A DNA stretch of 64,000 nt from Rivularia sp963920925 (GCF_963920925.1 NZ_CAWUDI010000005.1:124001-188000), one strand, 5' to 3'. Counted from the first letter of the stretch, positions 25,751 to 35,849 are shown. Notes: generated by a model not told the origin, from the letters alone. Made by a program: numbers and translations.

Positions 25751-27511
25751 CTAATAGGACAAACTACTTGAAGAAGGCAGACTGTTCCCCGTTTCCAGTG
25801 TCCCGTTCTCGATAACAATTAATTTAACTTGTTGCGGAGAATAATCGGAACCAAGCTTTTCACTACAAAATCCTACATCCCGTACTTGGTTGGGCTGTAT
25901 AGTTTGCCCCCAATCATAAGGAGTAACGGTGTATTGACCTTTTTCTTGTTTAAAATCGGCATTCCAAGAGTTTTGAATCTTAGCTTGGTTCATCTTGAAT
26001 TTAAGTTGCCAATTTTGAACTGGTTCATTGCGATTATTGGTAATTTTAAAACTGGTGCAAAACCCCGTTTGCCAATCCGAATAAATTTCAGTGGTTGCTT
26101 TTAATCTTGCCGAGCTTGATATAGAAGTAGCAGACTGAATTTGTTTTTTTGGTTTTTTCGGTTTTTTTGGTTTTACTGGTTCTCTTACTGTTGTAGGAAG
26201 CTTTTGGGTAAATTTAACCGGAAGTAGTTGAGAAATTAATTGCTGTTTTGGTAAATCCACATTTTTCCAATCATCCAAGAGAATCCCTCCTGTATCTTCA
26301 CTGTTAGGATTCCAACTCCAAACAGCGAAACTGAGATTTTTCTCCTTAATGTATTTAACAAACTTACTCATCCAAATCGCTTCCCTGTTGTCAACTAAAC
26401 GTCCACCAAACTCTCCTACAAAAATAGGAGCCTTCTGCTGACTAGCAATATAGTTAAAGCCAATTTGCCAGCGATAGAGGAGATTTTGAGGGAAATTATT
26501 GTCAGAAAAATAAGGCTGATCGTACACCCCTGGACCATATTCATGGGGAGAATAAACTAACTTATTCCGAACTGATAAACGTACCGGATAGCGCAAGACA
26601 CCTTCTAAATTACCTCCTTGCCAATGATTAGCTAAATATTGTCCCGGAACATTGTTTTCTACTCCTTCCACAACAATTAACCAATCGGGGTTAATTTTGA
26701 AAATCGCATTAGCCGCACGCTCTGCTGCTAATCGCCAATCTGTAGCTAAATCGTCAGTACCCCAACTAGCTTTACCGTGGGGTTCGTTTTTTAAATCTGC
26801 TCCAATTACGTTAGTTTGATTTTTATATCTTTGAGCTAGCTGCAACCAGGTATTAATCCAATCAGCTTCGGAATAACCATCTCCATACCATAATTCGGGA
26901 ATTCGTTTATCGTTGAGACGATGGGAGTCTAACAAAATCAATAAGCCTTGACGTTGTGCTTCCTCAACGATTGCGTCCATTATTTCTATAGGGGTTTTCT
27001 TTTCTAATTCTCGATTGTTGCCAATGCTGAAATCGATGCCGCTAACTTCCAGGGAGCGTAATCCTTCCACAGAATATGGCAAGCGAATCAAATTGTAGCC
27101 AAGATTCTTAATTTGCAGCAGCATATCTTTATAATCCCGCTTCCACAAACCGTGAGGAGCGTGAGTTTCGGTTTCCATACCAAACCAGTTGACACCTTGG
27201 AGTAATACCCTATTTCCTTTGGCATCAACGATATTCGCTCCACGGGTTGAAAGTGGTAGTTGCATAGTTGTTGTTGCTCTAGCAAGGTTCACTTGGTTAA
27301 AAGGTGGCGTGTTTGTAAAATTACTATTCAAACAAAGCACTAAACTGATGGCAAATATCAGTATTTTTACGGTTGTTTTTTGGTTAAATGTGTTTTTATT
27401 AGGGTATTTTTGATTTGGATGAAAACATTTCCCAGAAAACACGCTAAATAAATTGATTAAAAACTTTTTCAAGAAATTAATTGAAGATAAAAAAAGATTG
27501 AAAATACGCAT
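25751..27511 (-). CDS. Secreted GH5 cellulase with C-terminal CBM2-like module
   Basis: A 586-residue protein. The N-terminus is long and basic with a hydrophobic segment (ILIFAISLVLCLNSN, about residues 50-64), a signal peptide or anchor. The GH5 domain follows, with the acid/base glutamate in GADLKNEPHG (about residue 243) and the nucleophile glutamate in APIFVGEFGG (about residue 370); DSHRLND and YSPHEYGPG are further family motifs. After a KPKKPKKPKK linker comes a module of about 100 residues (WQTGFCTSFKITNNRNEPVQ ... WGQTIQPNQVRDVGFC) that matches carbohydrate-binding family 2, with tryptophans and two cysteines that can bridge. Expected activity: endo-beta-1,4-glucanase outside the cell. 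It faces away from the cellulose synthase cluster, which begins 4 kb downstream. Confidence 0.88.
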   Translation of the reverse strand: MRIFNLFLSSINFLKKFLINLFSVFSGKCFHPNQKYPNKNTFNQKTTVKILIFAISLVLCLNSNFTNTPPFNQVNLARATTTMQLPLSTRGANIVDAKGNRVLLQGVNWFGMETETHAPHGLWKRDYKDMLLQIKNLGYNLIRLPYSVEGLRSLEVSGIDFSIGNNRELEKKTPIEIMDAIVEEAQRQGLLILLDSHRLNDKRIPELWYGDGYSEADWINTWLQLAQRYKNQTNVIGADLKNEPHGKASWGTDDLATDWRLAAERAANAIFKINPDWLIVVEGVENNVPGQYLANHWQGGNLEGVLRYPVRLSVRNKLVYSPHEYGPGVYDQPYFSDNNFPQNLLYRWQIGFNYIASQQKAPIFVGEFGGRLVDNREAIWMSKFVKYIKEKNLSFAVWSWNPNSEDTGGILLDDWKNVDLPKQQLISQLLPVKFTQKLPTTVREPVKPKKPKKPKKQIQSATSISSSARLKATTEIYSDWQTGFCTSFKITNNRNEPVQNWQLKFKMNQAKIQNSWNADFKQEKGQYTVTPYDWGQTIQPNQVRDVGFCSEKLGSDYSPQQVKLIVIENGTLETGNSLPSSSSLSY

Positions 27512-27976
27512 AAGTACTGATGCCTGTTTTAATTACTTGCAGTATTGCTTTGATACCCGGTGAGATGATTTGTTTATTATTAGTTTTTGGATTAGTTCAA
27601 AAACTAATAAAGATTGATGAAATAAAGGTGATTAATAAAATAAATAAATTAACACTCCAGATAGAGATTTGCCACTTATAACTTATTACTTAAGTATGAG
27701 GAAGCGTCAATAGGTTTTGTTCCAGGCTAAGCTAAAACTTAAGCTTGATAAGCAAAAATCTGCTTTTACAGAAAAAAAGCGGAAAAAAAAATTTATAGAA
27801 AATTTATTAAATAAGCCAATTTCTTTATCTTTTTAGCCTTGCGGTCTAGGTATTTAGCGAATAGATTGGAAACTAATAGAAGAAAAATAATTCCTGCTTT
27901 AATTGCTGTAAAGCAAAATCATAAACGTAGTAATTGAAGCATCTGCCGTATTACTTGAATAACTAAACTTTTTAAT
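27512..27976. promoter_or_regulatory. Divergent promoter region of the GH5 gene and its neighbour
   Basis: A 465-base AT-rich region between divergent genes. It holds words such as aaactaataaa and a long A/T stretch near 27775-27815. No operator, riboswitch or gene was recognised. Confidence 0.4.
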
Positions 27977-28771
27977 ATGTCTCTATCTGCATTAGCCAAA
28001 TTTATTCTGCCTCCAGTTTTAGCTTCTGCGGCTGTTTTTTCAGCCATGACAGTACCGCTAGCTGCAATAGGTGATAAACAAATTAATATCAAGTTCCAAG
28101 AAGAAACACTTTTCTTTGGTAAACTCAGAGATGTCGCTTTGCCTTACGTAGTAGTTGCCACTGGACTTAGTTTAGGAGCCGGAATTTCTGCGATCGCCAT
28201 ATCTGGATGGCGCAATTCGTCTCGTAAATCAACTGAAGTTGAACAACAAGTATCCCAATTGGAACTGCAATTACAGCAAAAAGAGGAATTACTCAAGGAA
28301 TTTAAACTATCAGAAACTCGACTACAAGTTTCTGGGCTAAATAGTTTTTTGGAGGAACAAGTATCATCTCCAGCAAGCAAGGGTTATCCCACTTTAAACC
28401 CCGTGAGCCATTCTCAACAAGTTGAGGCACAAATTCCCCCACAGCAAGCTCCAGCAAAAAGCCAAAATACAACTTCAGCCAATGCTGCCTCGGCTTTTGC
28501 TTCGGCTCAAAACTTTCTCGGATATACTCAATCAAAAAACGATATTAACCAAGAACTTGCTAACATATCTCAAGCAAATAAAACCAGCATAACACCAGCA
28601 GAGTTTGAGCAATTACAAGCACAACTCAGAGATATGATGTTGCAAATGCAGGCAATGCAAAACAATTTATCATCAACGCCTCAACCTACAAATACCCCTC
28701 AAAGGCAAGATTCAGAAACGATTAGTATTCATTACGATACTTACAAACCTCAAGAGGTGCAATTTGGTTAA
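27977..28771 (+). CDS. Two-helix membrane protein with coiled coil, unknown function
   Basis: A 264-residue protein. Two hydrophobic helices stand near residues 9-30 (LPPVLASAAVFSAMTVPLAA) and 53-77 (ALPYVVVATGLSLGAGISAIAIS). Between them lies a short segment with INIKFQEETLFFGKL. A strongly helical heptad stretch (EVEQQVSQLELQLQQKEELL) follows to about residue 110, then a low-complexity Gln/Ala/Ser/Pro tail. I recognise no named domain; similar proteins seem widespread in filamentous cyanobacteria. It lies between the cellulase and the cellulose cluster and could belong to the envelope, but the sequence gives no role. Confidence 0.75.
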   Translation: MSLSALAKFILPPVLASAAVFSAMTVPLAAIGDKQINIKFQEETLFFGKLRDVALPYVVVATGLSLGAGISAIAISGWRNSSRKSTEVEQQVSQLELQLQQKEELLKEFKLSETRLQVSGLNSFLEEQVSSPASKGYPTLNPVSHSQQVEAQIPPQQAPAKSQNTTSANAASAFASAQNFLGYTQSKNDINQELANISQANKTSITPAEFEQLQAQLRDMMLQMQAMQNNLSSTPQPTNTPQRQDSETISIHYDTYKPQEVQFG

Positions 28772-28989
28772 AAATTCCAGGTTTGAGTACCAACCATAGC
28801 CTTAGAATAAGAATCTTTTTTTGTAGCAGTGATTTATCAATTACTGCTACTTTTCATGTTGTTATTAGATGGGATGGTGCGTTGCTCCTAATAACACACT
28901 CTACGGATTTTCATCCTCAATATAAGAAAGAGTTAAAACTCTTACTACAAACCTTTATTACCCCCGTTACCCATTCCCTATAAATAATA

Positions 28990-29012
28990 AAGCCCGCTAT
29001 GATAACGGGCTT
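28990..29012 (-). terminator. Terminator-like hairpin after the minus-strand lipoprotein gene
   Basis: Read on the minus strand, AAGCCCG (29012-29006) pairs with CGGGCTT (28996-28990) around a nine-base loop, followed by tattattt. It starts 10 bases after the stop codon at 29022. The T-tract is interrupted, so strength is uncertain. Confidence 0.6.
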
Positions 29013-29021
29013 GATTACTAA

Positions 29022-29810
29022 TTACCGCAAAAACTCAGAACTTAACGGGGGAGAATTAGTCTGCTGGGATTTGGCTAGGGGAGGTAAAGTAGCTGTAGAA
29101 TCTTGCGCTACATTCGCTTTGAGTTGATATCGATTTCCCCAGCCATAATTAAAATTGTCCGCTTGTTGAGGTGGTGTTGTTTTACCTATAGGTAGGGAGA
29201 TAGAGCGATACTGGCTTGCCTGTACGTATTTTTCACCTTCACTGGTAAACCGAAGCGATTTTCCTTCAAGCTGCTGGTATTGTGGGGTCAATTCTTGAGA
29301 ATTTTCTCCATCTGAAACTGGTAATTGACCTACTGGGTTAAAAGTCGCAATAAAGCTGACTTCACTTTCAGGGGTTAATTTTGCGTAATTTTTATTTAAC
29401 TGCCATGCTTCCTCGAAATTACCATTGGGCGCTACTTGCCAAAGATTTAAGTCTGCTTCCCATTTTCCCTGTTTGACTTCTACGATTTGGCGAGCCAAAA
29501 TTGAACGGTTTATATTTTCATTATTATCGCCGACTATTTCTTCTCCGTTAACTTTAGCCGATGCTCGTAAATAACGAACTGCTGTAACGGCAATACGGCT
29601 GGATTCGGGTAAATTTGTTGTGCCTGCAACTTTGTATAAACCTTTGCTATCTTCCCGCTGTATGGCCTGTATTTCTAGCTGTACTTTGCTTTGCGATTGA
29701 TTTACACAGCCACTTGCTAATAAAACCACGCTAGAAGCTATAACGGCACGTGCTGCTACGGGTGTTCTGGTTCTAAAGTTGGTAAAAAAACTAAAATGTT
29801 GCTGTTTCAT
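29022..29810 (-). CDS. Predicted lipoprotein of unknown function
   Basis: About 262 residues from the ATG at 29810. An earlier ATG at 29855 adds 15 residues and gives an unusually long n-region, so the later start is preferred. The signal peptide (KQQHFSFFTNFRTRTPVAAR, then AVIASSVVLLASGC) ends in a clear lipobox LASGC, so the protein should be lipid-anchored at the membrane. The mature part is built of beta-strand-like segments (VQLEIQAIQREDSKGLYKVAG, RIAVTAVRYL, WEADLNLWQVAPNGNF) typical of a cyanobacterial extracytoplasmic beta-sandwich protein. No named domain recognised. It lies next to the cellulose cluster, in the opposite direction. Confidence 0.8.
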   Translation of the reverse strand: MKQQHFSFFTNFRTRTPVAARAVIASSVVLLASGCVNQSQSKVQLEIQAIQREDSKGLYKVAGTTNLPESSRIAVTAVRYLRASAKVNGEEIVGDNNENINRSILARQIVEVKQGKWEADLNLWQVAPNGNFEEAWQLNKNYAKLTPESEVSFIATFNPVGQLPVSDGENSQELTPQYQQLEGKSLRFTSEGEKYVQASQYRSISLPIGKTTPPQQADNFNYGWGNRYQLKANVAQDSTATLPPLAKSQQTNSPPLSSEFLR

Positions 29811-30025
29811 AAAATTAGTGTTAATAAAAGCGGATGGAATGTGTAATAAACGCATTTTGATCTATTTTGCCCAAATTTATCTACAGATTGAGTACCTTTA
29901 CGAATTCTTATTGTATTTTTACTGGCTTGACAAAATACGTATTATCCCCTCGATGATATCGTTTTTTTTTGTTAAAGTGGCGACATTATAGAACGCAAAT
30001 ATTTACTTATAGATTAATTGGGGTA

Positions 30026-31915
30026 ATGAAGTCTAAAATACTACATAGTGAAATATATATTTTGATCGAAGAATTCCACAAATACAAACCTTGTGCCCTG
30101 TTTTGTGCTGCTTCTATCTCAATTTTATCGACTTTGAGTGTAAGCAATAGTTCGCAAGCTCAAACAAGATCCCCGCAGCAACAAGCAAATAAAGCTTCGC
30201 AGTCACTAGACTTGCTGCAAGTACCGCAATCAGCGATACCGAGTGGGAGAACAAAACTTAAATTAGAAACAGTTCCACCACCACCAAATGTGGGTTCTAA
30301 TATTCGTGCTACTTTACCCAGTCAAAAAGTAGAACAGTATTTACCCCTAGAGAATATCAAGCAATTAGAAAACAGTTTTATCCAGGAACAGATAACTGGT
30401 AAAACTAAACGCCCCATAGAGCAATCTATAGCAGTGGAAAGGGATGCGAAATCTATAGGTGGGCCGCAAACAGGGATTTATGAAGCAAGGCAATTAAGCG
30501 CTCAAGCTGTTCCATTGCCAGCACCACCTGGTAGCAGTTTAGAATTTACTTCTCCTGACTTTAATTCGAGCGCGACTGTTGCTCCTTTACCACCACTCCC
30601 AGGTACTACTCCGCAGCAGCAGTCGAATACAGGGAATGTACCAACATTCAATCAGTTACTAAATTCTAGAACTAGCAATGTATCTCAATACCCTGTGAAT
30701 GCTAGCGCTTCAAATGCACCAACATTTGAACAGATGCTTGATGCTTACCGCCGGGAGCAACCGTCAGTTTCTGTAACTTCAACACCTACTTTTAATACCC
30801 TATTAAATTCCCAAGGAGGGATGCGTCCATCTGCTCCACTGAATCGGGCCCCTATGCGATCGCCTATCAAGAGTTCTCAGGCTCCACTAGTTCCACAAAA
30901 CAATGAATTAAACCCTTTAAGAAGCAGTGCGGCTTTAAGGGAATCTTCTTTAAGAGTCGAAGGTGTTTTTGTAACTCAAGGAGATAATACTTCAGCAAGA
31001 GCGAGACTTTCCGGAACTTATCCGCTCACCCCTCAAGTGTTGTTTGGTGCAACTTTGGATTTGACGAGTGAGGATAGCTCGTTTGATGATTCCCGACGGG
31101 AAGGTTTGAATATCAACGAACTTTATCTCGCAACATCTCTGACGGGTTTACCTAATTTACGATTTGCAGTTGGCCAGTTAGATTTAACATCTTATTTCGA
31201 CCGCAATAGCTTTGCTAAAGATGGAGCCAGCCAGTTTTTTAATCCGGTATTTCAAACCAATCCAGCTTTAGCATCGACAGGAATAAGTTCAAAGCCTGGA
31301 CTTTTAGTTAACTGGAGCGTGACGGACAATATTGACGCTAAAGCTGCTGTTTTTTCATCATCTGATGCTTTAAGCAACTTTAGTTTGGATGGATTTGCTG
31401 GTGAAGTTGGAGTTCGTTACGGTAATGCGATTATTCGCGGTACTTACAGTACTGCTAGAGATGGTGGAAATCGCGATTCTTTTCCACAAAGCTTTCAAAT
31501 CGATCGCGGAAACGGTGAGTTTGGAGTTTTGGAGGACGATCGCGAAGAAGCATATGGTTTGAACGCTGAAGTTTTTATTCCCAAAATGAAACTAGGTTTA
31601 TTTGGACGTTACGGACGTTACGAAAATAGAGATTTAGGAGAAGGTGCAGATACATACGTTTTCGGCGCTAGTTTCTTAGATTTATTTACCCCCGATGACA
31701 GATTGGGATTGGCTTACGGACGCGCTTTATCCAACGAAGATGAGCGTGAAGGAAAGCAGCTTGATGTATTAGAGCTTTATTACGATTTTCAGTTTCTTGA
31801 CAATTTACGATTGGGTTTTTCCGTTCAGGGAAGAGACGACTTTAACGAAACAGTTCTCGGTGTGAGGATTAAATCAGAGTTTGATGTAACTCCAAGGGGG
31901 AGAATGACTCGATGA
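30026..31915 (+). CDS. Outer-membrane beta-barrel protein of the cellulose cluster
   Basis: A 629-residue protein from ATG 30026 (a longer frame from TTG 29969 is unlikely, as MKSKILHSE starts a signal peptide ending ...NSSQAQ near residue 46). Residues 47-300 are low in complexity, rich in Pro, Gln, Ser and Asn, with three copies of a PTF-x2-(L/M)L motif at Pro206, Pro232 and Pro254. The last 330 residues alternate polar and hydrophobic residues as beta-barrel strands do (LRVEGVFVTQGDNTSARARL ... NLRLGFSVQGRDDF), ending in a positively charged TPRGRMTR rather than the classic aromatic end. The gene overlaps the next by four bases (ATGA), so the two are translationally coupled. Proposed role: export pore for cellulose, replacing the C-terminal barrel of BcsC. 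Confidence 0.78.
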   Translation: MKSKILHSEIYILIEEFHKYKPCALFCAASISILSTLSVSNSSQAQTRSPQQQANKASQSLDLLQVPQSAIPSGRTKLKLETVPPPPNVGSNIRATLPSQKVEQYLPLENIKQLENSFIQEQITGKTKRPIEQSIAVERDAKSIGGPQTGIYEARQLSAQAVPLPAPPGSSLEFTSPDFNSSATVAPLPPLPGTTPQQQSNTGNVPTFNQLLNSRTSNVSQYPVNASASNAPTFEQMLDAYRREQPSVSVTSTPTFNTLLNSQGGMRPSAPLNRAPMRSPIKSSQAPLVPQNNELNPLRSSAALRESSLRVEGVFVTQGDNTSARARLSGTYPLTPQVLFGATLDLTSEDSSFDDSRREGLNINELYLATSLTGLPNLRFAVGQLDLTSYFDRNSFAKDGASQFFNPVFQTNPALASTGISSKPGLLVNWSVTDNIDAKAAVFSSSDALSNFSLDGFAGEVGVRYGNAIIRGTYSTARDGGNRDSFPQSFQIDRGNGEFGVLEDDREEAYGLNAEVFIPKMKLGLFGRYGRYENRDLGEGADTYVFGASFLDLFTPDDRLGLAYGRALSNEDEREGKQLDVLELYYDFQFLDNLRLGFSVQGRDDFNETVLGVRIKSEFDVTPRGRMTR

Positions 31916-34290
31916 ATCACAAATTCAACTTGAGCTTGTTCTACAAAGCTAATTTATCCCAACAAAAACGAACGCAAAGTAAAACCATTGTGGGAATTAT
32001 TTTGCTACCTTTTCACTTATTTGTTTTTACTAGCCCAATCGTACTGGCAACTTTAAACAATATAAAACCCGTACAGGCTCAGTCATCTGGAGCCACGCAA
32101 GAGGGTTACAATTTGCTCAAAAAAGGATGGGTAGATGATGCGATTAAAGCCTTTCAACAAGCTTTGAGAAGCAATCCGCAATCTTTACAAGCCAAGCTAG
32201 GTTTAGCGATCGCTTATAACCGAGCAGGGCAAATTGAAGATGCGTTCCAAGCTTATCAACAAGTGTTAGCGTTAGATCCCAGCAATCAAGCAGCCTTAAG
32301 AATTGTGGGCATGATGGGTACTTATCGTCCGGAATGGAACAAACCCGGTATTAAGGCTCTCAATACTTTGCTCGAATTAAATCCCGATGATTTGCAAAGC
32401 CGCTATTACCGGGCTTTGCTTTATTCTTATCAAGGACAATTTAGCGAATCGGTTGCCGACTTTGAAATAGTGTTGGCAAATAATCCCACACCAGAAGCAA
32501 TCATCGGAGCGGCTCAAACTTACAGCTACAGTGGTGATTATCAAAAAGCTAAGGAATTATTCAACCGCTATAAAGCCAGTGGCAAACAAATAACAGATTA
32601 TGCTGCGGTTGCTTACGCTCTTACCTTACGCAAAACTGGTAATCCCCAAGAAGCGATCGCAATATTAGAAAGCCAGCTACAGCGTTCTGAAACTTTGGAT
32701 CAGTTAGCGATACTTGCTCGCGCACAACTGTCTCAAGCATATATTGCAAATAAACAATCAGCCGAAGCTTTAGCGGTTTTAGATCCTTTAGAAGGTAGAG
32801 AAGACGCGATTTTACCTTTGGCTAGAGCGCTGAATGAAATTCGTAAAAATACCGATAATGCTTCCTTGGCGCAAAGAGTCACCAGTCTCTATCGTCAAGC
32901 TCTTGCTAATAACCCTAATCCTTCGCCCAGTCTGCTGCGAGAAATCGCCAATGTCTTTACTGGTTTACCTCAAGGAGAGGAAACAGCATTGCAAATTTAT
33001 AGACGTTTAGCTTCTACCTTACCCAACGATAGAAGTTTGATGGTGCGTCAGTTCGGTTTGGAATATAAATTGGGAATGGTTTCCAAAACCGATTTGAAAC
33101 AGCGCTTAGCAACAACATTGCAAAATTTACCTACAGATTCTGTAGAGTTGCAAGAGTTAGCTTTAGCATTAGCCGATATAGATGCTCCCTCACCTCAACT
33201 TCTACCCGTATATGAAAATATATTGCAGACGGGAGTTAACGCACCGTTTTTGAATTTTCGGGTAGCTCAGATGTATCTGGAACTCGAAAATACAATTCAA
33301 GCAAGACAGGCTTTAGCAGTTTATACGGCAACATCTCAAGGTGCTAATGACATGGCAACACAGTTGCTTGCAGCGGAAATCGAAAGAAGGGAAGGCAACT
33401 TAGAAGCCAGCGCTCAACGCTACTTTGCCATACTTAACGAAAACCCCCAAGAGGAAATTACTGATGGTGCTTTGCGCGGATTGGTAGGGGTAAGAGTCCA
33501 GCAAAAGCGTTTTGAGGAAGCTTTAGTTGTATACGAGCAAGTTATAAAACGCAATCCACAAGATATTACCGCTCAGTTGGGACAAACTAGCGTCGCTTAT
33601 CAAGCCAAACGTATTTCCAAACCAGAAGCAGAAGCTGTTTTGGATAATTGGTTAGCAACTCAAAAAGCAACTAATACCCCACCAGAACTATACAGTTTGG
33701 TAACACAATTACCTACCGACCCCAATCGCGAAGCTCTGTATAATTACTTAGTGGAACTTGACCCTAGCAGCATTAGATTGCAGCAGCGCTTGCTCGAAAC
33801 TATAGCTCAACGAAACCCCCCTGAAGCACGTTTGCGAATGAAGCAGTTGATTGCTAATGCTCCAGATAATGCTAATTCACAACAGAGAGTAGCTTTATTA
33901 GCTAAAGCTATTGGCGATTTTAAGACGGCTGGTAAAGCTTATGAAAATATTCTCAAAGAAGAACCAGATGATATAGACGCTTTGGCTGCTTTAGGCGGAA
34001 TTCGCTTTGAGCAAAGACGATTTGGTTCGGCAGAACAAATTTATTCCACAGTGTTGGAACAAAACCCCCAAGATACACAAGCACGCCGCGCTCTGGCTGG
34101 ACTGAATGCGATTTTTGACAAGCCTTTAGCAGCGATGAAAGCCTTAGAACAACTGCAAATTGAGCAAATTGCCAGCGGTGAAAAAGACCCAGAAATTTAT
34201 AATCAGATGCAGCAGATACAAGAAGATTTTCTGCAAAGACGTGGTTTTCAACCACCTTGGGAAAGTTACGAGCGTCGGGGTAAAAATTAA
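31912..34290 (+). CDS. TPR protein, BcsC-like periplasmic scaffold
   Basis: A 792-residue secreted protein: basic start, hydrophobic segment (TIVGIILLPFHLFVFTSPIVL, residues about 26-46) and a cleavage-like VQAQ. The rest is tetratricopeptide repeats; typical helices include AIKAFQQALRSNPQSLQAKLGLAIAYNRAG, DAFQAYQQVLALDPSNQAA and the C-terminal SAEQIYSTVLEQNPQDTQARRAL. The number of repeats is more than a dozen. There is no C-terminal beta-barrel, unlike proteobacterial BcsC, so it fits the TPR half only. Its gene overlaps the barrel gene by four bases and is followed by the GH8 gene. Probable role: periplasmic scaffold that links synthase, BcsB and the outer-membrane pore. Confidence 0.85.
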   Translation: MNHKFNLSLFYKANLSQQKRTQSKTIVGIILLPFHLFVFTSPIVLATLNNIKPVQAQSSGATQEGYNLLKKGWVDDAIKAFQQALRSNPQSLQAKLGLAIAYNRAGQIEDAFQAYQQVLALDPSNQAALRIVGMMGTYRPEWNKPGIKALNTLLELNPDDLQSRYYRALLYSYQGQFSESVADFEIVLANNPTPEAIIGAAQTYSYSGDYQKAKELFNRYKASGKQITDYAAVAYALTLRKTGNPQEAIAILESQLQRSETLDQLAILARAQLSQAYIANKQSAEALAVLDPLEGREDAILPLARALNEIRKNTDNASLAQRVTSLYRQALANNPNPSPSLLREIANVFTGLPQGEETALQIYRRLASTLPNDRSLMVRQFGLEYKLGMVSKTDLKQRLATTLQNLPTDSVELQELALALADIDAPSPQLLPVYENILQTGVNAPFLNFRVAQMYLELENTIQARQALAVYTATSQGANDMATQLLAAEIERREGNLEASAQRYFAILNENPQEEITDGALRGLVGVRVQQKRFEEALVVYEQVIKRNPQDITAQLGQTSVAYQAKRISKPEAEAVLDNWLATQKATNTPPELYSLVTQLPTDPNREALYNYLVELDPSSIRLQQRLLETIAQRNPPEARLRMKQLIANAPDNANSQQRVALLAKAIGDFKTAGKAYENILKEEPDDIDALAALGGIRFEQRRFGSAEQIYSTVLEQNPQDTQARRALAGLNAIFDKPLAAMKALEQLQIEQIASGEKDPEIYNQMQQIQEDFLQRRGFQPPWESYERRGKN

Positions 34291-34428
34291 TAGTGAAACA
34301 AATTTTTGATGAAGAAAAATGTCTTAGTTAATTACACCCACCCTTCAAGGGAATAGTAAGACAAGAAGTTTCTCAAATATAAGTTTGAGGAAATTTACTG
34401 AGAATAATTAATACAAACGGCTATTAAG

Positions 34429-35691
34429 ATGAACTATCTTCCAAAAGCAGTAGCTATATTGAGCATAATTACTTTGTGCGGCTGTAAAGGGGGTTCTTCA
34501 GCAACTAATATCGAAAAACCAGGCATACAATCTTTGGAATCACCACCTCAGCCATCTGTTATCGATGGTAATAGCGTTCAATTTTCGTCAGCCCTTCCAG
34601 CTTCGACTCCTAACAGAGAGTTATTGGTGGAAAGCTGGGATAGCTATCGTCGTCGTTTTATCCAGAGAGATGGAAGAGTGATTGATTACGAAGCTAGCGA
34701 TCGTTCGACTAGTGAAGGTCAAGCCTATGCAATGTTGCGAGCAGTCCTGATCGATGACTCAGCAACCTTTGCTCTCACTTTAAATTGGGGAGAAAATAAT
34801 TTACAAAGACTAAAAAATGGCAAACCTGTAGATAATTTATGGGCTTGGAAGTGGGGACGTACATCTGATGGTAACTGGGGTGCTATAGATAAGAACTTTG
34901 CTAGTGATGGGGATATAGATGCTATTACTGCCTTAATATTGGCATCAAGACGCTGGAATCGTCCGGAATACCTCAAAATAGCAAAAACTAAATTAGAAGA
35001 TTTGTGGAAGTATTCAACTGTAGTTGGATCTGAAAACAAACGCTATCTACTGCCAGGTCCGAAAGCTGCATTTGTAAAGGATTCATCGATTATTCTCAAT
35101 CCTTCCTACTTCGCTCCCTATGCTTTTCGGTTATTTGCTCAAGTTGACCCCGAACGAGATTGGTTGAGTTTGGTAGATACCAGCTATGAAGTATTGGAAG
35201 ATTCCAGACAACTGAGTGCTGTAAATTTACCTAGTGACTGGGTTGCCCTGGATGCAGAAACTGGAAAATACCAACCCTTACCTGCCGATAGTCCGATCAA
35301 AAGCGTATATAGCTTTGATGCATATCGAGTTTGGTGGCGAATCGCATTAGATGCAAGCTGGTTTAATTCATCACGGGCGCGAAGCTATCTGGAAACATCC
35401 ATTCAGTACCCGCTCAAATTGTGGCAAGAACAATCGAGCATACCAGCGCGGATAAACCTAGAAGGTAAAGCTTTAGTAAATTACGAAGCGACATCTCAAT
35501 ATGCCATGCTCTATGCAGCAACTAACCTGATACAGCCAGAATTGGCTCAAGAATTGCTAGAGAAAAAATTGCTACCTCAATACCAACAAGAAGTTTGGGA
35601 TGATAACGAAGCTTATTACACTCAGAATCTAGCTTGGTTGGGGTTGCTATCTCCATCAGCAATTCCTCCAGAACTTTTGCAAAGTAATTAA
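34429..35691 (+). CDS. bcsZ: GH8 endoglucanase lipoprotein, BcsZ-like
   Basis: A 420-residue protein with a lipoprotein signal (AVAILSIITLCGC, cysteine near residue 19). The GH8 alpha/alpha-toroid follows: the acid catalyst Glu96 in STSEGQAYAMLR and the conserved aspartate Asp160 in ASDGDIDAITALI, plus WAWKWG and YEATSQYAMLYAATNL. These match the BcsZ/CMCax endoglucanase family that trims or untangles nascent cellulose and is needed for normal export in proteobacteria. Length is like family members (about 340-420). Unlike most BcsZ proteins, which are soluble periplasmic, this one should be lipid-anchored. Confidence 0.9.
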   Translation: MNYLPKAVAILSIITLCGCKGGSSATNIEKPGIQSLESPPQPSVIDGNSVQFSSALPASTPNRELLVESWDSYRRRFIQRDGRVIDYEASDRSTSEGQAYAMLRAVLIDDSATFALTLNWGENNLQRLKNGKPVDNLWAWKWGRTSDGNWGAIDKNFASDGDIDAITALILASRRWNRPEYLKIAKTKLEDLWKYSTVVGSENKRYLLPGPKAAFVKDSSIILNPSYFAPYAFRLFAQVDPERDWLSLVDTSYEVLEDSRQLSAVNLPSDWVALDAETGKYQPLPADSPIKSVYSFDAYRVWWRIALDASWFNSSRARSYLETSIQYPLKLWQEQSSIPARINLEGKALVNYEATSQYAMLYAATNLIQPELAQELLEKKLLPQYQQEVWDDNEAYYTQNLAWLGLLSPSAIPPELLQSN

Positions 35692-35849
35692 AAAGTTATG
35701 GCGTTTTTATCTGGAAAGCGAATAAAATGTTGGCAGCAATACTTAAGTAATAAATCTTATTACTTAGCTCAAGCATTTACCGCAATCAAATAAACATTTT
35801 TAAACCAAAAACATACTCAACTTACCGGTGGAATTAAAAAAATTGTGTT

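Noticed and set aside
29969..30025. Upstream TTG start of the barrel protein
   Set aside because: The 19 added residues precede a proper signal peptide that begins at ATG 30026.
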